8,690 nucleotides of DNA from Planctomycetaceae bacterium (GTDB taxonomy: Bacteria > Planctomycetota > Planctomycetia > Pirellulales > Thermoguttaceae). Under the pieces are notes generated by a model. That model did no database searches. It was given only the letters and a program-made list of their open reading frames with translations, and was not told the DNA's origin. The DNA lies in the NCBI GenBank assembly GCA_031282385.1, contig JAITDV010000433.1:1-8690 (forward strand). Direction: 5' to 3'. Within the stretch, counting starts at the first letter, position 1, and each line of letters begins with the position of its first letter. A program made the translations under genes and the position numbers. Below, in pieces: positions 6,195 through 8,690 of the stretch.

Positions 6195-7997
6195 TTATTT
6201 TTTATAAGGTTTTTTTGGTTTGATTTTTTCTATTGTTTCCGGTGTTGGTTCGCCGTCCCAAACCGCTACTAAATAATTAAGCTCCAACGTATCTCCCGAT
6301 TTAATAACAACAGGTTTACGATGCAAATTGTGTGAAATACCAAGATACGCAAATGACTTACCCGCATTGCCCATTGTAAATGCTAACGTTGGAACCGGAT
6401 TGTCCAAATAACCAAAAACCGCAACCGTTACCGGTTTACCATCCAACTTTGCCGTGTACGCCATCCATTTACATTCCGTCAACCGCTCATCACCTCGAAT
6501 CGATTCAAATTTATTTGTTGATTCTGAATCGCTAAAAAAACGACCGCCCTTGTCCATCGTTTGATCAAAACGCAAACCCAATCCCGCATAATAATGATTG
6601 CTCTTGTCCAATTCAACATCTTTATCCGCCGCAATCAATTTCGTTTGCCAGTTAAGAAACACAACTCCATCTCCGCGTAAAACCGAAATCCGGCGTTGCT
6701 CCCGCAACAATAATTTTGCGTTACCGTCCTGCCATTCAAGCTCGGATTGTAATTCTTCAGTTGCGTTGTCTGATTTTGGTTTTATTGAAATGGTGATTTG
6801 CTTACCGCATTTTGTTGAATTTTCCGCCCAGAAATCACAACCATTGACATTAACCGCAAACATCAACGCATGATGATGCAAATGATCATAAGGCGCATCA
6901 CGCAAAATATTATAACCGGACGGCGTACGCAACTTGCTGATATACGGCTTAAACGGAACATTTTTGTAACAATAATCCGCAACAATTGACTCACCGGATT
7001 TCAATAGTACAGTTGTACTTTTTTGATCCGATAATTGTTTCACCGTTCCGTCTTTCGCAATTTGATAAAGATTATCTCTGCTCACCGCAAATAACTCGTG
7101 TCCATTGCCGTCAGCATTAGTCCGCGTTATCAAATTTGAACAAGCAAAAGCGTTTTTAAACGGTACATCTTTCCACGAATTCGATTCGCGGTCATAAACA
7201 ATCGGTTTACCGGCTTTATTCAACGCATAAAGCGTATCTGTTCCGTTACCGTTTTTTCCATTTTTCCCTGCAACTGCACAAATTATTTTTTGTTTCAAAT
7301 CTTCAACAGATTGATTTTGTACCAAGAAAACCGAACCCGATTTGTCAATAAAACTAATCTCATCATTGGGTGAAGTTGTAAAATTACCCACTAACAACGC
7401 AACAGCATTCTTGCCGTCAACTAATATTGAATACGTTTGCCATTGCGGGTTAAATACGTAAATATTAGCGTCTGTAATTACTGCAAAATCATCTGCCTTG
7501 TTTCGACTGTTCAACTTACCGGCGGTAATTTGCGAAAAAGACCCTGGCAACGGAATCCACGCTTTGTTCATTATTTCTTTTGTCCACCGAAACGCTTGTC
7601 CCGAATACGTACTTGCCACAACAGACGAATAAGATTCATTCGGCAAGAAACGTCCCGTTGTAATTGTTTCGACATTATGTCCGAAAGGTCCGATGAATTT
7701 CTTCGTCTTAAAACTGTAAACATACAACGCACGGCGAGCAATATCAAGAAACACTAATTGATCACCGCCTTCTTCAAGTATATCAGCGGCAGCTATTGTA
7801 GAAATCCTGATATCGGGAATTGGTTTGACAACGGCAGATTGTCCGTCATAAACATGAACAATCCCGTCTCCATCCAACCACGCAACTCCAAACGTCCCTG
7901 AAGTAATCGTGTTATTCGTACCTTCAAACGCATTGGCAAACGAAACACCCGCCAACACAACAAACAAAACAAAAAAGTAACTGTACTTTGTTCTCAT
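6195..7997 (-). CDS. Secreted protein: beta-propeller-like N-terminus joined to DUF6807 domain
   Basis: A 600-residue exported protein. Residues 1-23 are a signal peptide (MRTKYS, hydrophobic core, ending ANA before FEG). Residues about 32-325 are six or seven irregular repeats of 40-50 residues, each a Gly/Asp-rich turn followed by a strand pair such as GDQLVFLDIARRALYVYSF, ADDFAVITDANIYVFNPQ and DEISFIDKSGSVFLVQN; this resembles FG-GAP/VCBS propeller blades. Residues about 345-585 match DUF6807 (Pfam PF14100): PYISKLRTPSGYNILRD (351-367), DHLHHHALMFA with His372/374/375/376, NGCDFW (385-390), AVFGYLDNP and the C-terminal FAYLGISHNL with ELNYLVAVWDG. DUF6807 is common in planctomycetes and Bacteroidetes near glycoside-degradation genes. 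Its older Pfam label 'methane oxygenase PmoA' is not functional evidence. I infer an envelope protein binding or processing a carbohydrate-type substrate; no reaction is established. There is no Shine-Dalgarno site before the ATG. Confidence 0.85.
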   Translation of the reverse strand: MRTKYSYFFVLFVVLAGVSFANAFEGTNNTITSGTFGVAWLDGDGIVHVYDGQSAVVKPIPDIRISTIAAADILEEGGDQLVFLDIARRALYVYSFKTKKFIGPFGHNVETITTGRFLPNESYSSVVASTYSGQAFRWTKEIMNKAWIPLPGSFSQITAGKLNSRNKADDFAVITDANIYVFNPQWQTYSILVDGKNAVALLVGNFTTSPNDEISFIDKSGSVFLVQNQSVEDLKQKIICAVAGKNGKNGNGTDTLYALNKAGKPIVYDRESNSWKDVPFKNAFACSNLITRTNADGNGHELFAVSRDNLYQIAKDGTVKQLSDQKSTTVLLKSGESIVADYCYKNVPFKPYISKLRTPSGYNILRDAPYDHLHHHALMFAVNVNGCDFWAENSTKCGKQITISIKPKSDNATEELQSELEWQDGNAKLLLREQRRISVLRGDGVVFLNWQTKLIAADKDVELDKSNHYYAGLGLRFDQTMDKGGRFFSDSESTNKFESIRGDERLTECKWMAYTAKLDGKPVTVAVFGYLDNPVPTLAFTMGNAGKSFAYLGISHNLHRKPVVIKSGDTLELNYLVAVWDGEPTPETIEKIKPKKPYKK

Positions 7998-8027
7998 TTT
8001 TTTAATTTTTTCAAAATTTTAATATTG

Positions 8028-8084
8028 GAATATTTCTTGTTACGAAATATTCAAAAAAATTGTTTTGAGTTAATTTCGTAACAA
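8028..8084 (-). promoter_or_regulatory. Leader of the DUF6807 gene with two overlapping inverted repeats
   Basis: Two perfect inverted repeats share bases. One is a 12-bp pair, TTGTTACGAAAT (8037-8048) and ATTTCGTAACAA (8073-8084), around 24 bases. The other is a 9-bp pair, GAATATTTC (8028-8036) and GAAATATTC (8044-8052), around 7 bases. They overlap at 8044-8048, so as RNA only one can form at a time. The nearer arm ends 31 bp before the ATG. This could be an RNA switch in the leader, or the 25-bp palindrome could be a protein-binding operator. Confidence 0.5.
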
Positions 8085-8093
8085 TCGGCTATA

Positions 8094-8166
8094 CTGTCCG
8101 TACTATAAATTGCATGACTCAATTAGGTAAGCAGGCAACGGTGAAGGAAATTTAAAGTGTGAACAG
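8094..8166 (+). repeat. Repeat Z copy 5, with the hairpin's 5' arm deleted
   Basis: It opens CTGTCCGTACTATAAATTG and closes AAGTGTGAACAG like copies 2 and 3, but is 73 bp instead of 95. About 22 bp are missing between ATGACTCAA and TTAGGTAAGCAGG, removing the first half of the central stem. It lies upstream of the DUF6807 gene and points away from it. Confidence 0.7.
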
Positions 8167-8337
8167 CCTAAAAGTCTACGATTTGGAACATGATAATCTA
8201 ACTTGCTCATAATGCAATACGTACTTGAGTAAGATTTCAAAAATGTGTATCTATTCAGTCGTATGATTATTGTCATCAACAATTCTGTTCCCCAAGTCTA
8301 ATAAACCCGCACTGGACAAGATAATTTTCCGAACGTT
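8167..8337. other. Spacer without recognisable features
   Basis: About 170 bp of AT-rich sequence between Z copy 5 and the right-hand element Y. I see no credible coding frame, RNA gene, strong inverted repeat or promoter pair. It may be a remnant of older repeats. Confidence 0.5.
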
Positions 8338-8442
8338 TCTAATATTCCAACTCTTATTTGTCAAATTACCCTTAGTAGCCAAAAATTCCTCATTCCCGAC
8401 GCGCTCTTATGTCCTTTTGTTTTGTTTTGTTTTGTTTTATAT
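8338..8442 (+). mobile_element. Element Y, right copy (left arm only), interrupted by element X
   Basis: It begins TCTAATATTCCAACTCTTAT and continues TTGTCAAATTACCCTTAGTAGCC and CCGACGCGCTCTTATG, matching the left arm of the Y copy at 241-514 but with no insertion at the CTTATTTGTC junction. It ends in a TTTTG-rich stretch of four to five units (about 8415-8440) where the left copy has TGTTTTGTTTGATAC, and X starts there. The second arm would lie beyond the window. Confidence 0.55.
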
Positions 8443-8690
8443 TAGACCTTTTCGCTAACCTGTAGGAGACCACCCCTGACCCCTCCGAAGGAGGGGAATA
8501 TTCGCCTCTTTCGGATGCTTCTCCTTATTCGCCTCTTTCGGATGCTTCTTCTTATTCGCCTCTTTCGGAGGCTTCTTCTTATTCGCCTCTTTCGGAGGCG
8601 TCTTCTTATTCGCCTCCTTCGGAGGCGTATTCTTATTCCCCTCCTTCGGAGGGGTTAGGGGTGGTCTCGGAGGAGTTAAAGGCGGTTTTT
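8443..8690 (-). mobile_element. Element X, right copy, inverted relative to the left copy and incomplete at the window edge
   Basis: It starts TAGACCTTTTCGCTAACCTG and is the reverse complement of the left X. Bases 8443-8484 and 8640-8690 match the left copy without a difference (42 and 51 bp). The middle is about 107 bp longer, close to four extra 27-bp units. The outer TIR expected beyond the GGCGGTTTTT block falls outside the window, so its length is unknown. It is inserted in the middle of the right-hand Y, a different site from the left copy. Confidence 0.65.
8500..8655. repeat. Tandem array of 27-bp hairpin units inside element X
   Basis: Five complete 27-bp units (8500-8526, 8527-8553, 8554-8580, 8581-8607, 8608-8634) and a sixth partial one. 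Each reads ATTCGCCTC, then TTTCGG or CTTCGG, then a near-complement GAGGC or GATGC, then a TTCTTCTT-like linker. The last full unit has a perfect GCCTCC/GGAGGC-type stem, while the first two have a mismatch (GATGC). There are no unique spacers between units, so this is not a CRISPR array. Confidence 0.85.

Noticed and set aside
6195..7997. Particulate methane monooxygenase subunit, from the old Pfam name PmoA for this domain
   Set aside because: The protein is soluble and exported, without the membrane helices or context of a methane monooxygenase; the name is a historical label.
8270..8458. Plus-strand open frame of 62 codons at the right end
   Set aside because: It overlaps the Y arm and a TTTTG run, and the other Y copy does not keep the frame.
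8500..8655. Possible CRISPR array
   Set aside because: The 27-bp units are directly adjacent and similar along their full length; there are no unique spacers and no cas genes.

Overview
The window looks like a stretch of a low-GC (about 40%, by eye) member of the Planctomycetota. The main support is the 629-residue lipoprotein at 1365-3254. It joins a FlgI (flagellar P-ring)-like domain to HEAT-like helical repeats, an architecture I know mainly from planctomycetes, where it occurs without a flagellar operon around it. A long U32/DUF3656 protein and a secreted DUF6807 protein fit the same phylum. No 16S rRNA or other taxonomic marker is present, so the assignment is an inference.

Layout. Positions 1-220 (minus) hold the 5' end of a gene leaving the window, probably a phenylacetate-CoA ligase/CapK-type adenylate-forming enzyme. 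Positions 241-756 are packed with repeats: element Y (241-635), interrupted by element X (261-454), then an inverted copy of a roughly 95-bp repeat Z. A tRNA-Gln(CTG) gene (775-845, minus) with a good sigma70-type promoter follows, then two more Z copies (986-1080, 1208-1302). The FlgI/HEAT lipoprotein gene runs at 1365-3254 (plus). It converges, across a 231-bp spacer with inverted-repeat ends, on the U32 gene (3486-5960, minus). Upstream of that, in the same direction, is the DUF6807 gene (6195-7997, minus). The right end (7998-8690) is gene-free: an inverted-repeat leader, a shortened Z copy, a second Y and a second, oppositely oriented X with a five-unit array of 27-bp hairpin repeats.

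The genes do not form an obvious pathway. They look like independent housekeeping or envelope functions: an outer-envelope lipoprotein, a probable RNA hydroxylase and a secreted protein possibly linked to carbohydrate metabolism. DUF6807 and U32 share a direction, but the gap between them carries a degenerate Z copy, so co-transcription is uncertain.

The most notable content lies between the genes. Three families of non-coding repeats (X, Y, Z) fill the spacers. X sits inside Y, and the other Y copy preserves the uninterrupted junction, so X can be read as a genuine insertion. The two X copies face each other about 8 kb apart with identical ends and differ mainly by about four 27-bp units. 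The U32 start codon lies in the loop of a perfect 12-bp stem, and the DUF6807 leader contains two overlapping, mutually exclusive inverted repeats.
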